Of a DNA stretch of 55,546 nt, positions 40,080-50,415 are shown one piece after another. This DNA comes from Solirubrobacterales bacterium (lineage in GTDB: Bacteria; Actinomycetota; Thermoleophilia; Solirubrobacterales; Solirubrobacteraceae): positions 1 to 55,546 of the forward strand of contig QHBW01000079.1 in the NCBI GenBank assembly GCA_003244205.1. The letters run 5' to 3'. Position numbers and translations under genes: made by a program. The notes beneath the pieces were generated by a model. That model saw only the letters and a program-made list of their open reading frames with translations. It did not search any database and was not told the DNA's origin. Numbering within the stretch: the first letter of the stretch is position 1; every line of letters starts with the position of its first letter.

Positions 40080-42089
40080 CTAGCTGCTCTGGAGCAGGAA
40101 GTAGAGAGCGACGGCGGCGACGCCGAACACCAACAGCGCGGCGTACACGCGTACGAGCCCGTCCTGGAGTGCGCGGACCGCCGCCGATCCCGCGCGTACG
40201 AGCCCGGCTGAGCCGCCGACGAGCACCCCGTTGACGACGACGCGCTCGAAGCTCAGCTGGGCGAAGCGGCCGATCGCCGCGCCGCTGCGCACGAAGACGA
40301 TGTCGTAGAGCTCGTCGAAGTACCACTTCTCGACGAACAAGCGGTGCACTGGGGCCAGCCGTCTGCGCACGCGCTCGGCGGTGCCGGGGCGTTGCACCCA
40401 AACTCGGTATGCGATCAGGATGCCGAGCACGCCCAGCAGCGCGCCCAGCACGAGCCCGACCACCAGCAGCGTGTCGGAGGGGCTCTGGTCATAGAGGCTC
40501 GAGTCGGCGAACGCCGGGCGCAGGAAGTTACTGATCGCGTTGTCGAAGTGGGGGATCTGGATCAGACCGCCGAGCAGTGCGAGCGCTGCCAGCACAGCCA
40601 TCGCGATGCGCATCGACGCCGCGCGCTCGGCGGTGTGGTGCTCGGGACCGGGGAAGCCCACATCGGTGTCCTCCTGCTCGCCGGTGGCGGGGTTGAACGG
40701 GTGACCGTGGGCGATCGTCCCCCGCTCGAGCTCGAGCGCCTCGGGGACGGGCTCACCGTGAAAGGCGCGGAAGATCATGCGCCAGGTGTAGAGCGCCGTG
40801 AGCAGCGCGCCGAGGTAGCCGCCGACGTAGAGGATCCAATGCCAGCCCCCCTGATTCGCCGTCAACAGAAGGACCTCGTCCTTTGAGAAGAACCCCGAGA
40901 ACGGAGGCACCCCCGACAGCGCGAGCCCGCCAAATATGAAGCACACATAGGTGAACGGCATGGCCTTGCGAAAGCCGCCCATGCGATCGAGCGACTGCTC
41001 CCCGGCCATCGCGCCGATCAGCGAGCCGGCGGCCATGAACAGCAGCGCCTTGAAGAAGGCGTGCGTCATCAAGTGAAAGAGGCCGGCGGCGTAGGCGCCG
41101 ACCGAGACGCCCATGATCATGTAGCCGATCTGAGACATCGTCGAGTAGGCGATCACGCGCTTGAGGTCGGTGACCGCGAGCCCGATCGTGCCGGCGATCA
41201 GCAGCGTCAGGCAGCCGATGATCGCGCCGACGTCCTGGGCCGCGGGCGCGTGCTCGAAGAGCGGGTGCATGCGTGCGATCAGGTAAACGCCGGCCGTCAC
41301 CATCGTCGTCGCGTGGATCAGCGCCGACACCGGCGTCGGGCCCTCCATCGCGTCGGGAAGCCACGTGTGCAGCGGTATCTGGGCCGACTTGGCGAAGGCG
41401 CCGACGAGCAGCAGCACGCAGCCGGCGACGAGGTCACCCTGGTTGGGGGCAAAGGCGTCCTTGACACCGGCAAAGACCTTGAGGAAGTCGAGCGTCCCTA
41501 GGTGCTTGAAGATGAAGTACGTCCCGAGCACTAGTCCGACGTCCCCGACGACGTTGACCACGAAGGCCTTGATCCCCGCGGCGGTCGCGGTTCGGCGGCG
41601 ATACCAGAAGGAGATCAGCAGGTATGACGCCGCGCCGACGAACGCCCATCCGACGATCAGCAGAAGGAAGTTCGCCGCCTCGACCAGCAGCAGCATCGAG
41701 AAGACGAAGTAGTTCAAATAGGCGAAGTAGCGCCGGTAGCCGCGGTCCGAGGCCATGTACGCGACCGAGTAGAGGTGGATCAGGGTCGAGACGCCCGAGA
41801 CGACCAGTGCCATGAACACCGACAGCGGGTCCACGAGGATCTGCAGCTTGGCGTCGAGCCCGACGCTGCTCGCGTAGCTCCACAGGGTCGAGCTCAGCTC
41901 GCGGTGGGCGGGATGCCGGCCCAGCAGCGCGATCAGCGCGGCCACGCTCAGCCCGAACGAGAGCGCGATCGCGAGCGTCGCGATCCAACCGGCGCTGGCA
42001 CCGGGCAGCCAGCGCCAGGCGAGCGCGATCACGACCGTCCCGAGCAGCGGGCACAGCAGGATCAGCCAGCCGAAGGTGGTCGCGCTCAC
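40080..42089 (-). CDS. nuoL: NADH-quinone oxidoreductase subunit L
   Basis: A 669-residue antiporter-like subunit with the long C-terminal lateral helix region that spans the membrane arm of complex I. Core motifs are AFAKSAQIPLHTWLPDAMEGPTP and DLKRVIAYSTMSQIGYM. An insert of hydrophilic residues (ERGTIAHGHPFNPATGEQEDTD) sits before the final helices. GTG 42089 is the start. The 37 bp to nuoK is the largest gap in the operon. Confidence 0.95.
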   Translation of the reverse strand: MSATTFGWLILLCPLLGTVVIALAWRWLPGASAGWIATLAIALSFGLSVAALIALLGRHPAHRELSSTLWSYASSVGLDAKLQILVDPLSVFMALVVSGVSTLIHLYSVAYMASDRGYRRYFAYLNYFVFSMLLLVEAANFLLLIVGWAFVGAASYLLISFWYRRRTATAAGIKAFVVNVVGDVGLVLGTYFIFKHLGTLDFLKVFAGVKDAFAPNQGDLVAGCVLLLVGAFAKSAQIPLHTWLPDAMEGPTPVSALIHATTMVTAGVYLIARMHPLFEHAPAAQDVGAIIGCLTLLIAGTIGLAVTDLKRVIAYSTMSQIGYMIMGVSVGAYAAGLFHLMTHAFFKALLFMAAGSLIGAMAGEQSLDRMGGFRKAMPFTYVCFIFGGLALSGVPPFSGFFSKDEVLLLTANQGGWHWILYVGGYLGALLTALYTWRMIFRAFHGEPVPEALELERGTIAHGHPFNPATGEQEDTDVGFPGPEHHTAERAASMRIAMAVLAALALLGGLIQIPHFDNAISNFLRPAFADSSLYDQSPSDTLLVVGLVLGALLGVLGILIAYRVWVQRPGTAERVRRRLAPVHRLFVEKWYFDELYDIVFVRSGAAIGRFAQLSFERVVVNGVLVGGSAGLVRAGSAAVRALQDGLVRVYAALLVFGVAAVALYFLLQSS

Positions 42090-42126
42090 TGGCAGCTGCC
42101 CCTGGTAGCCCTCACCGGCTGGAACC

Positions 42127-42426
42127 CTATCCCTGCAGCTCGTGGAGCTCGTCGACGTCGATCGGCAGCCGGCGGCGGTAGAGCGCGACGATCAGCCCGA
42201 GCCCGACGGTGACCTCGCACGCCGCCACGACCATCACGATCAGCGCGAAGATCTGCCCGTCCTCACCACCGTGCATCCGGGCGAAGGCCACGAGCGCGAG
42301 GTTGGCGGCGTTCAGCATCAGCTCCAGGCACAGCAGGATCACCAGCGGGTTGCGCCGCGTCAGCACGCCGCCGGCGCCGATGCAGAAGATCAGCGCCGAG
42401 ACGACCAGGTACCAGCCGATCGCCAT
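42127..42426 (-). CDS. nuoK: NADH-quinone oxidoreductase subunit K
   Basis: A 99-residue, three-helix subunit. It contains the two conserved membrane glutamates of the family, in [17 protein letters not shown] and [17 protein letters not shown], and ends [17 protein letters not shown]. The ATG at 42426 shares one base with the nuoJ stop. Confidence 0.95.
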   Translation of the reverse strand: MAIGWYLVVSALIFCIGAGGVLTRRNPLVILLCLELMLNAANLALVAFARMHGGEDGQIFALIVMVVAACEVTVGLGLIVALYRRRLPIDVDELHELQG

Positions 42427-43097
42427 CAGCTTTCCACCGGCTCGGGCTCGGGTGGCGGGGGTGGCGCGGACTCCTGGGGCTCGGGTTGCGGCGCGGCGGT
42501 GGGAGCCGGGCGCGTGCCCGCCCCCTCGGCCATCGTCCCCGTGCCCGCGGGGCGCCGGGCGTGGATCGCCAGCTCGAAGTCCTCGTCGTAGGGCTCGAGC
42601 CCGCGCCGGCGTCGCGCCAGCACGACCGCGCCGATCGCCGCCACCAGCAGCAGCAGCGAGGCCACCTCGAACACGAACAGGTACTTGGTCAAGAACAGCC
42701 GACCGATGTGCGCGGGCGAGCCGAAGCCGGCGATGTACGGGGCGCCCTTTGAGGAGATGCCCTTCAGCCCCGACCCCAGCATCGCCACGCACAGCTCGAT
42801 CGCCACCGCCAGCGCGAACAGCGGCCCGAGGATCCGCAGCGCCGTCCCCGCGGCGAGCTCCTCGCCGCCGCCGACGTACGCGACCACGAACACGTACAGG
42901 ACCATCACCGCGCCGGCGTAGACGACCACCTGCGCAGCCGCGACGAACTCGGCGCGCAGAAGCAGGAACAGGGCCGCGAGCGAGATCAGGTGGAAGACCA
43001 GCGCGAGCACGCTGTAGAACGGGCTGCGCAGGGTGACGACCCCGATCGCGCCGACCAGCGCCCCGATCGCGGCGATGAAGAACAGCACTGCGGACAT
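42426..43097 (-). CDS. nuoJ: NADH-quinone oxidoreductase subunit J
   Basis: A 223-residue, five-helix subunit. The conserved helix 3 region reads [19 protein letters not shown]. After the last helix, a long cytoplasmic tail rich in Pro and Glu ([20 protein letters not shown]) is unusual and probably disordered. Confidence 0.94.
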   Translation of the reverse strand: MSAVLFFIAAIGALVGAIGVVTLRSPFYSVLALVFHLISLAALFLLLRAEFVAAAQVVVYAGAVMVLYVFVVAYVGGGEELAAGTALRILGPLFALAVAIELCVAMLGSGLKGISSKGAPYIAGFGSPAHIGRLFLTKYLFVFEVASLLLLVAAIGAVVLARRRRGLEPYDEDFELAIHARRPAGTGTMAEGAGTRPAPTAAPQPEPQESAPPPPPEPEPVES

Positions 43098-43103
43098 CGG
43101 CGG

Positions 43104-43640
43104 CTACTCGCCCTCGTTGCGCAGCGGTGTGCGCTCGATCGGCTCAGCGAGCAGCATCTCCTTGGTGAAGATCAGATCCGAGCGGCTGTAGTCGGACATC
43201 TCGTAGTCGTGGCCCATGGTGATCGCGTCGAACGGGCACGCGACCTCGCAGTAGCCGCAGAAGATGCAACGGCTGAGGTTGATCTCGTACACGGCGGCGT
43301 AGCGCTCGCCGGCCGAGATCCGGTGCTCGGGCGTGTTCTCGGCGGCGACCACGCGGATGCAGTCGGCCGGGCACGCGGCCGCGCACAGCGAGCAGCCCAC
43401 GCATTTCTCCAGGCCGGTGTCCTCGAAGCGGTGGAGCTTGTGGCGGCCGCGAAAGCGCGGGTATACAGGGGTCTTCTCCTCGGGGTACTGGATCGTCGTC
43501 GTCCCCTCGACGATCCGCGCGAATGTCGTCTTGAGCCCGCGGAGCGTCTCACCGAAGGCGCGGTAGGTGCCGCGGACCGCCCCCGAGGTGGGGGCGCGCT
43601 GGACCGCGATCACGTCCTCGCCGGGGTCGTACGGGCTCAT
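43104..43640 (-). CDS. nuoI: NADH-quinone oxidoreductase subunit I
   Basis: A 178-residue peripheral-arm subunit with two [4Fe-4S] clusters. The ligand sets are [16 protein letters not shown] and [16 protein letters not shown], giving clusters N6a and N6b on the route to quinone. Six bases separate it from nuoJ. Confidence 0.96.
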   Translation of the reverse strand: MSPYDPGEDVIAVQRAPTSGAVRGTYRAFGETLRGLKTTFARIVEGTTTIQYPEEKTPVYPRFRGRHKLHRFEDTGLEKCVGCSLCAAACPADCIRVVAAENTPEHRISAGERYAAVYEINLSRCIFCGYCEVACPFDAITMGHDYEMSDYSRSDLIFTKEMLLAEPIERTPLRNEGE

Positions 43641-43650
43641 GCTCGGGCCC

Positions 43651-44673
43651 TCATGAGACCACCAGGATCGCGGTTACCAGCAGGTTCAGCGTCGCGAGCG
43701 GGAGCAGCGCCTTCCAGCCGAACGACATCAGCTGGTCGTAGCGAAGCCGCGGCAGGGTCGCGCGGACCCAGATGAAGAAGGTGATGAAGATCATCATCTT
43801 GGCCACCACCACGAACGGATCGACCCAGCCGGGGGGGTGGATCCCGAACGGCAGCAGCCACCCGCCGAGGAACATCGTGGTCGCGATTCCCGCGACCACG
43901 ATCATGTTCATGTACTCGGCGAACATGAAGGCGATGAACGGGGTCCCGCCGTACTCGGTGAAGTAGCCGCCGACGAGCTCGGCATCGGCCTCGACCAGGT
44001 CGAACGGCGCTCGGTTGGTCTCCGCGAACGACGCGACCAGGAAGATCACGAACCCGGCGAACTGCGGGATCAGATACCACATCCCCCGCTGGGCGTGGAC
44101 GATCCCGGTCAGCGACAGCGTCCCGGCGGTGATCACCACGCCGACCAGCGCCAGCCCCTGCGAGACCTCGTAGGAGATCAGCTGGGCCGCGCCGCGCATC
44201 GCGCCGAGGAACGAGTACTTCGAGCCCGAGGACCAGCCGCCGAGCATGATCCCGTAGAACGAGATTCCCGCGAACGCGAACACGTACAGGGGCCCGATCG
44301 AGACGTCGATCCCGTACAGCCCGACGCGCTGGCCGAAGATGTGCTGGACGTCGCCGAAGGGGACGAGCGCGAGCGCCGCGACCGCGGTGAGGATCGCGAT
44401 CATCGGCGCGATCCGGAACATGTAGCCGATCGACGTGGTCGGGCGGAAGGGCTCCTTGGTGGCGAACTTGACGATCTCGGCGAGCGGCTGCATCAGCCCG
44501 AACGGCCCGACGCGGTTGGGGCCGTAGCGGTTCTGGAAGCGGCCGAGGAGCTTGCGCTCGTAGACGGTCAGGATCGGCAGGATCGCGAACGCGGCCGCGA
44601 AGATCACCAGCGCCTTGATGATCTGGATCCACCACGGCTCGTAGAAGCCGACGACCGCCACCGACGAGCTCAC
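43651..44673 (-). CDS. nuoH: NADH-quinone oxidoreductase subunit H
   Basis: A 340-residue membrane subunit that forms much of the quinone chamber. Conserved parts are [39 protein letters not shown] with acidic residues of the E channel, and the C-terminal [21 protein letters not shown] 44673 overlaps the nuoG stop. Longer in-frame sequence upstream is nuoG shadow. Confidence 0.95.
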   Translation of the reverse strand: MSSSVAVVGFYEPWWIQIIKALVIFAAAFAILPILTVYERKLLGRFQNRYGPNRVGPFGLMQPLAEIVKFATKEPFRPTTSIGYMFRIAPMIAILTAVAALALVPFGDVQHIFGQRVGLYGIDVSIGPLYVFAFAGISFYGIMLGGWSSGSKYSFLGAMRGAAQLISYEVSQGLALVGVVITAGTLSLTGIVHAQRGMWYLIPQFAGFVIFLVASFAETNRAPFDLVEADAELVGGYFTEYGGTPFIAFMFAEYMNMIVVAGIATTMFLGGWLLPFGIHPPGWVDPFVVVAKMMIFITFFIWVRATLPRLRYDQLMSFGWKALLPLATLNLLVTAILVVS

Positions 44674-47159
44674 GCCTTGCGCACCTCCACCAGCTGCTCG
44701 GTCAGGACGTTGGCCGAGTCGGCCGCGATGCCTTCGGCCAGGAACGCCGTTCCGTCCGGGACGCCGGTGCGGATCGCGGCAATGCCTTGCAGCGATCGTC
44801 CATTCTGCGCGATCTCGACGGCCACGCCGCTGGCGATCCCCAGCCGCCGGGCATCCGCGGGCGAGAGCTCGACCTGCTGGTGGGCGATCGTGAAGTGCAG
44901 CGCGGGGGAGAGCTCGACCTCGGGGGCGGCCCAGATCGAGCGGTAGGTCCCGAGTCGCAGCATGCCGTTCTCGGGTCGCTTCGGTCCCGCGGCCTCGCTG
45001 GGCTCCGGCCGCGGGGCTCCGGCTTGGACCCACCCGGGCTCGGCTGCCGGCGTGGCCGAGGGCGCCGGGAACGACCTCGAGGACAGCTCGCGCGCCGGCC
45101 AGCGCACCCCGCGCCCACCGAGCTGATCGAGCGTTAGCCCCGCGTAGAAGGGAACCGCTTCGACGAGCTGCGCGAACGCGGCCGCGCTCGTGGGGACCTC
45201 CAGCTCGTGGCCGGCGCGGCGCCCGAGCTCCGCGAGCACCGACCACCCCGCGCGCACTTGATCAGGGTGCCCGATCGCCGCGCGCAGTCGCTGGACGCGG
45301 CCGTCGGGATGGACGACGGTGCCCTCCTTCTCGGCGTAGGACTCCGCCGGGAAGACGACCGAAGCATGCTCGCGGATGCCGTCGGTCAGCACGGAGGCGT
45401 GGGCGACGACCAGGCTTGCGCGGGCGAGGGCGCTGTTCCACAGGTGGCGATCGGCTCGGTCGCGGACGGGATCGGTTTCGAGCAGGTACAGCGCGGTCAG
45501 CTCGCCGGCGGCGGCCGCGGCGGCGATCTGGGCGGCGTCCCTGCCGATGGGCGCGTCGTGGCCCAGCTCGGCGTATCCGGGCCCGGCGCCGGGCAGCACG
45601 CCCGCCTCGCGCAGACCGCGCCCGTTGGCGCCGGCGGGAACCTCGAGCAGGCCCGCGCCCTCGCGCTCGGCCAGCCGCAGGTGCTCGGCGATCGCCGGCA
45701 TTTGGGCAGCGGCGGGGCCGATCCGCTCGCCCCACACGATCACGACGTCCTCGCCGCCCGTTGTGAGCAGGCTTGCGAGCGCCCGGGCGCCGTTGTTGCT
45801 CTCGTCGCCCGCGGCCTGGTCGTCGCCGGCGAGCGCCGCAGCGAGCGCCACCAGGAACGCATGCTCGCCCCCGGGCGGGTAGCGCACGACCAGCTTCGCG
45901 CTCGCGTCCAGCGCGCTTGGGCGCGCAGTCGCGACCGCGAGCTTGACCCCGCGCCGGCGCACCCCCTTGCGGATCCAAAGGTCGAGGATCGGAGCGTCGT
46001 CGAGCGGCTCGCAGCCGAGCACGAGCACGGTGTGGGCGAACTCGAGGTCCGGGACGGCGGCCTGCAGCTTGGGGTCGGCGAGCGCCTGGGTGAGCCCGAG
46101 CGCCATCGGGCCGCCGGCGCGGGAGTCGATGTCGGCGCAGGCCAGCGCCTCGCGCATCAGCCGCGCCAGCAGGAAGCCCTCCTCGTTGGTCGCCTGGCCG
46201 CCGGCCAGCGCCCCCGCACGGCCCTTGTGCTCGGCCAGGCCGGCCGCAACCTCCAACGCGCGCTCCCAGCCGGCTTCACGGAGCTCGCCGCCCTCGCGCA
46301 CCAGCGGGGCGGTGACGCGCTCGTCGGCGTGGATCGACTGGTAGGCGAAGCGGCCCTTGTCGCACAGCCAGCCGTCGTCGACCTCGTCGTGCTCGCGGGA
46401 GAGGACGCGCAGCACCTTCTCGTCGCGGACGGTCAGCTCGACGTTGCACTGCGACGGGCACAGCGTGCAGATCGAGCCGGCGCCCTCGATCTCCCACGGC
46501 CGCGCGCGGAAGCGGTAGGGCTGCGAGGTCAGCGCCCCGACCGGGCACAGCTCGACGATGTTGCCGCTGAACGGCGCGACATACGGGTGGCCGTCGTGGG
46601 TCGCGACGAACGTGTCCGCGCCGCGGTCGGCGAACACCAGCTGGTAGTCCTCTGAGACCTCCTGGGAGAAGCGCACGCAGCGGTAGCAGAGGATGCAGCG
46701 CTCGCGGTCGATCGCGACCAGCGGCGAGAGCGCGAGCGGCTTGACGAAGTGGCGCTTGGGCTCGATCACGCGCGAGCGCCCGAGGCCCCAACCGAAGCTG
46801 ATGTCCTGCAGCGGGCACTCGCCGCCCTTGTCGCACACGGGGCAGTCGAGCGGGTGGTTGACGAGGAGGAACTCGACCACGCCGTTCTGCGCGTGGCGGA
46901 CCCGCTCGGTCTGGGTGTTGACGACCATCCCGTCCTTGACGGGTGTCGAGCACGAGGTCTGCAGCTTCGGGATCCCCTCGATCTCCACCAAGCACATGCG
47001 GCACGCCCCGACCGGGTTGCCGAGCTTGGGCTCGTAGCAGAAGTAGGGAATCTCGACATCGCCGTGCTTGGCCGCGTCGACAAGCATCGAGCCCTCGATC
47101 GCGCGGACCTCCCGGCCGTCGATCGTGAACTGGATGATGTGATGCTCGGGGCGGGGCAT
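44670..47159 (-). CDS. nuoG: NADH-quinone oxidoreductase subunit G
   Basis: An 829-residue peripheral-arm subunit. The N-terminal ferredoxin domain binds a [2Fe-2S] cluster (FCYEPKLG...ACRMCLVEI...SC). Next come the His-coordinated segment HPLDCPVCDKGGECPLQ, the CILCYRCVRF cluster and a molybdopterin-type domain starting with CTLCPSQCNVEL. The latter is catalytically inert in complex I. The C-terminal MopB-like domain is complete. The ATG at 47159 overlaps the nuoEF stop by one base. Confidence 0.95.
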   Translation of the reverse strand: MPRPEHHIIQFTIDGREVRAIEGSMLVDAAKHGDVEIPYFCYEPKLGNPVGACRMCLVEIEGIPKLQTSCSTPVKDGMVVNTQTERVRHAQNGVVEFLLVNHPLDCPVCDKGGECPLQDISFGWGLGRSRVIEPKRHFVKPLALSPLVAIDRERCILCYRCVRFSQEVSEDYQLVFADRGADTFVATHDGHPYVAPFSGNIVELCPVGALTSQPYRFRARPWEIEGAGSICTLCPSQCNVELTVRDEKVLRVLSREHDEVDDGWLCDKGRFAYQSIHADERVTAPLVREGGELREAGWERALEVAAGLAEHKGRAGALAGGQATNEEGFLLARLMREALACADIDSRAGGPMALGLTQALADPKLQAAVPDLEFAHTVLVLGCEPLDDAPILDLWIRKGVRRRGVKLAVATARPSALDASAKLVVRYPPGGEHAFLVALAAALAGDDQAAGDESNNGARALASLLTTGGEDVVIVWGERIGPAAAQMPAIAEHLRLAEREGAGLLEVPAGANGRGLREAGVLPGAGPGYAELGHDAPIGRDAAQIAAAAAAGELTALYLLETDPVRDRADRHLWNSALARASLVVAHASVLTDGIREHASVVFPAESYAEKEGTVVHPDGRVQRLRAAIGHPDQVRAGWSVLAELGRRAGHELEVPTSAAAFAQLVEAVPFYAGLTLDQLGGRGVRWPARELSSRSFPAPSATPAAEPGWVQAGAPRPEPSEAAGPKRPENGMLRLGTYRSIWAAPEVELSPALHFTIAHQQVELSPADARRLGIASGVAVEIAQNGRSLQGIAAIRTGVPDGTAFLAEGIAADSANVLTEQLVEVRKA

Positions 47160-49165
47160 CAGCTCGCGAGCGTGTCCAGGAGCACCGGGACCACGTTCTG
47201 GAGCTCCCCCGCGCCGGCGCGGTCTCGGGCAGCTTCGATCTCGGCCTCGAGCTCTCCCCGGAACTTCTCGATCATCGAGCCGATCGGCATCGCCATCGCG
47301 TCGCCGAGCACGCACAGGCAGTTGCCGATGATCTGCTCCTGGACCGAGGCCATGATGTCGAGGTCCATCGGGGTCGCCTCGCCGGACTCGATCCGACCCA
47401 GCATCTTGACCGTCCAGTTCGTGCCCTCGCGGCACGGGACGCACTTGCCGCAGGACTCGTGCGCGTAGAACTTCGCGAGCTTGAGCGCGACCTCGAGCAC
47501 GCTGTGGCTGTCGTCGACGACGATGATCGCCCCCGAGCCGAGCATCGTTCCGGCCTTGGCGAGCGTGTCGAAGTCGTAGGCGACGTCGAGGTCGTCCCCC
47601 GTGAGCACGGGCGCGCTCGAGCCGCCCGGGAACCACAGCTTGACCTCGTGGCCCTCCGGGGGGCCGCCGGCGAGGCCGTAGATGATCTCCCTGGAGGAGG
47701 TTCCGAGCACCACCTCGTAGTTGCCCGGCCGCCGCACGTCGCCGGAGACCGACACGAGCTTGGTCCCGGTCGAGCTCTCGGTCCCGATCTTCGCGTACTC
47801 CCCGCCGCCCATGCGGATGATGTGGGGCACGGTGCACAGCGTCTCGACGTTGTTGATCAGAGTCGGCCCGTCGTACAGGCCCTCGATCGCGGGGAAGGGC
47901 GGCTTCAGCCTGGGGTTGCCGCGCTTGCCTTCGAGGGAGTCGAGCAGCCCCGTCTCCTCGCCGCAGATGTAGGCCCCGGCGCCGCGGTGGAGCACCAGCT
48001 TCAGCGCGTGCCCAGAGCCGAGGATGTCCTCGCCGATGTAACCGGCCGTAGCTGCTTGCGCGATCGCCGCCTCGAGGATGTCGGCCTGGTGGGAATATTC
48101 ACCCCGGATGTAGATGAACGCCCTGTCGATCCCGGTCGCCCAGGTCGCGATCACGATCCCTTCGAGCAGCATGTGCGGACTCTTCTGCATCAGCTCGCGG
48201 TCCTTGAATGTCCCGGGCTCGGACTCGTCGGCGTTGCAGACCAGGTACTTGTCCATGTCGCCCTTGGGCAAGAAGGAGGCCTTCTTGCCCATCTGGAAGC
48301 CGGCGCCGCCGCGGCCGCGCAGCCCCGAGTCCATGATGCTGCTCAGCGCCTCCTCGGGGGCCATCGCCAGCGCCTTGCGCAGCGACTGGTACCCACCGCG
48401 GCGCTCGTATACCGCCAGCGTGTTCAGCCCGGGCTCGTCGATGTCGTCGAACAGGATCGTCGTGCGCTCGCCGCCGCGGCCGCTCGCGGCCTTGGGGTCG
48501 GCACACCGGAGCTTGCGAACCTGCTTGTCAGCGAGCACCGGGCCGCCGGCGCGCAGGTCCTCGAGGATCCGCTCCGCGTCGCTCGTTTCGAGCGGGCCGA
48601 CGTACTCGCCGTCGACCGAGGCCATCGGCGCGAGGTCGCACGCCCCTAGGCACTCGAACGAGCGCACCGTGACGTTGGGGTCCTGCTCCGCGGCGGCGGC
48701 CATCGCCGCATAGAAGTCGTCGGCCCCACGCAGCGAGCAACTGATGTTGGTGCACACGAACACGTCGTGGCGAGGCTTGGGCGCGTTGGCGAACATGTCG
48801 TAGAAGGTCGCGACGCTGGTCAGGTACGCCGGCGTCACCTGCATCACCGCGGCGACCTGCTCGATCGCCTCCGGCGAGCACCAGCCGTGCTCCTGCTGGG
48901 CCGCGTGCAGCGCAGGGATCGCGGCGGAGCGCCGGTCGGGGTACTTGACCATCGCGCCGATGATCGCGCTGCGCAGCCGGTCGGGAACCGGTGTCGTGGC
49001 CGGATCGGGGACTGCCGCGGGGGGCTTGGTCAGGTCGACGGCGTCATCCCACCCGGGGACCCGCGAGCCGTGGGCGAAGCGCGGGACCGGTCCGATTGCG
49101 GGGCTCGTCGGTCGATTCCCCTCGGAGCCGGCGGGGCTCGCCGATCGCGGACGCCGGAGGCTCAC
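47159..49165 (-). CDS. nuoEF: NADH-quinone oxidoreductase fused subunits E and F
   Basis: One 668-residue frame holds both NADH-module subunits. Residues 1 to about 60 are a Pro/Arg-rich leader. Residues 60 to about 215 are NuoE with [2Fe-2S] ligands Cys138, Cys143, Cys172 and Cys176. Residues from about 230 are NuoF: GRGGAGFQMGKK (NADH/FMN site, 284-295), GEYSHQADIL, and the [4Fe-4S] ligands in SCGKCVPCREGT and NCLCVLG. There is no stop or frameshift between the domains. GTG 49165 overlaps the nuoD stop. Confidence 0.93.
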   Translation of the reverse strand: MSLRRPRSASPAGSEGNRPTSPAIGPVPRFAHGSRVPGWDDAVDLTKPPAAVPDPATTPVPDRLRSAIIGAMVKYPDRRSAAIPALHAAQQEHGWCSPEAIEQVAAVMQVTPAYLTSVATFYDMFANAPKPRHDVFVCTNISCSLRGADDFYAAMAAAAEQDPNVTVRSFECLGACDLAPMASVDGEYVGPLETSDAERILEDLRAGGPVLADKQVRKLRCADPKAASGRGGERTTILFDDIDEPGLNTLAVYERRGGYQSLRKALAMAPEEALSSIMDSGLRGRGGAGFQMGKKASFLPKGDMDKYLVCNADESEPGTFKDRELMQKSPHMLLEGIVIATWATGIDRAFIYIRGEYSHQADILEAAIAQAATAGYIGEDILGSGHALKLVLHRGAGAYICGEETGLLDSLEGKRGNPRLKPPFPAIEGLYDGPTLINNVETLCTVPHIIRMGGGEYAKIGTESSTGTKLVSVSGDVRRPGNYEVVLGTSSREIIYGLAGGPPEGHEVKLWFPGGSSAPVLTGDDLDVAYDFDTLAKAGTMLGSGAIIVVDDSHSVLEVALKLAKFYAHESCGKCVPCREGTNWTVKMLGRIESGEATPMDLDIMASVQEQIIGNCLCVLGDAMAMPIGSMIEKFRGELEAEIEAARDRAGAGELQNVVPVLLDTLAS

Positions 49166-50415
49166 CGGTCGATCCCTCCGAGGATCGGGTCGAGCATCGC
49201 GAGCGTCGCGATCAGATCGGCGATGTAACCGTCCTTGACCATCGGGGCGAGCGCCTGCAGGTTGACGAAGCTCGGGTCGCGCATGTGCACCCGCGCGGGC
49301 TTCGCCGAACCGTCGGCGCGGACGAAGCAGCCGAGCTCCCCGCGCGGACCCTCGATCGGGTAGTACGCCTCGCCGGGCGGGACCCGGAAGCCCTCGGTGA
49401 CGAGCTTGAAGTGGTGGATCAGCGCCTCCATGCTCGTAGCCAGCTCATGACGAGGAGGCAGAGACACTTTCCGATCGGGCGTGATGTGGGGGCCCTCGGG
49501 CAGGCCCGCGAGCGCCTGCTCGATGATCTTCACCGATTCGTACAGCTCCGCGTGACGGACCCGGTAGCGATCGTAATTGTCCCCAGCGGTGCCGACCGGG
49601 ATCTTGAAGTCGAAGTGGTCATAGCTGCAGTAGGGCGCCGCCTTGCGCAGGTCCCAGGGATTGCCCGTCGCGCGCAGCAGCGGTCCGGTGACGCCGAGCC
49701 CCAGCAACGTCTGCTCGTCGAGTGGCGCGGTGCCGTGCAGGCGCTGCAGGACGATCTGGTTCTTCTCGAGCAGGTCGGCGTACTGGTCGGCCCGCGCCGG
49801 CATCCCCTTGACGAACGCGCTCACCTTCTCGGCGAACCCCCGGGGGATGTCCTCCATCACGCCGCCGACCTGGAAGTAGCGGGTGTGCATGCGCTGGCCC
49901 GATGAGAACTCGAACAGGTCCAGGATGGTCTCGCGCTCCCGGAAGCAGTACCAGAACGGGGAGATCGCGCCCAGGTCGAGCGCGCTGGTCCCGAGCCACA
50001 CCAGGTGCGAGGCGATGCGGTTGAGCTCGAGGTGGATCACGCGCAGGTACTGCGCGCGGGGCGGGACCTCGACCCCGAGCAGCTCCTCGACCGCGCCGCA
50101 GAACGCCATCGCGTTGAAGTAGTAGCTGACGTAGTCCATCCGCTCGACTACGGGGATCACCTTCCAGTAGGCCTTGTCCTCGGCGGTCTTCTCGATCCCG
50201 GTGTGGACGTAGCCGACGATCGGCTTGATGTCGCGGACGACCTCGCCCTCGAGCGTGGCCAGCAGCCGCAGCACGCCGTGCGTGGAGGGATGGTGAGGAC
50301 CGATGTTGAGCGTCAGCAGCTCGCGGCTGGGACCTTCCCCCTCGTCGGCATGGACGGTTTCCTGCGCGAGCGTGATCGACTCCTCACGCTTGCGGTAGTC
50401 CTCGGTGAGGGTCAC
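49162..50415 (-). CDS. nuoD: NADH-quinone oxidoreductase subunit D
   Basis: A 417-residue 49-kDa-type subunit that lines the quinone pocket. Conserved segments are NIGPHHPSTHGVLR, GYVHTGIEKTAEDK, RIASHLVWLGT and the C-terminal DPILGGIDR. The GTG at 50415 is preferred because it forms a GTGA overlap with nuoC, like the other junctions. An alternative GTG at 50421 adds two residues. Confidence 0.95.
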   Translation of the reverse strand: MTLTEDYRKREESITLAQETVHADEGEGPSRELLTLNIGPHHPSTHGVLRLLATLEGEVVRDIKPIVGYVHTGIEKTAEDKAYWKVIPVVERMDYVSYYFNAMAFCGAVEELLGVEVPPRAQYLRVIHLELNRIASHLVWLGTSALDLGAISPFWYCFRERETILDLFEFSSGQRMHTRYFQVGGVMEDIPRGFAEKVSAFVKGMPARADQYADLLEKNQIVLQRLHGTAPLDEQTLLGLGVTGPLLRATGNPWDLRKAAPYCSYDHFDFKIPVGTAGDNYDRYRVRHAELYESVKIIEQALAGLPEGPHITPDRKVSLPPRHELATSMEALIHHFKLVTEGFRVPPGEAYYPIEGPRGELGCFVRADGSAKPARVHMRDPSFVNLQALAPMVKDGYIADLIATLAMLDPILGGIDR

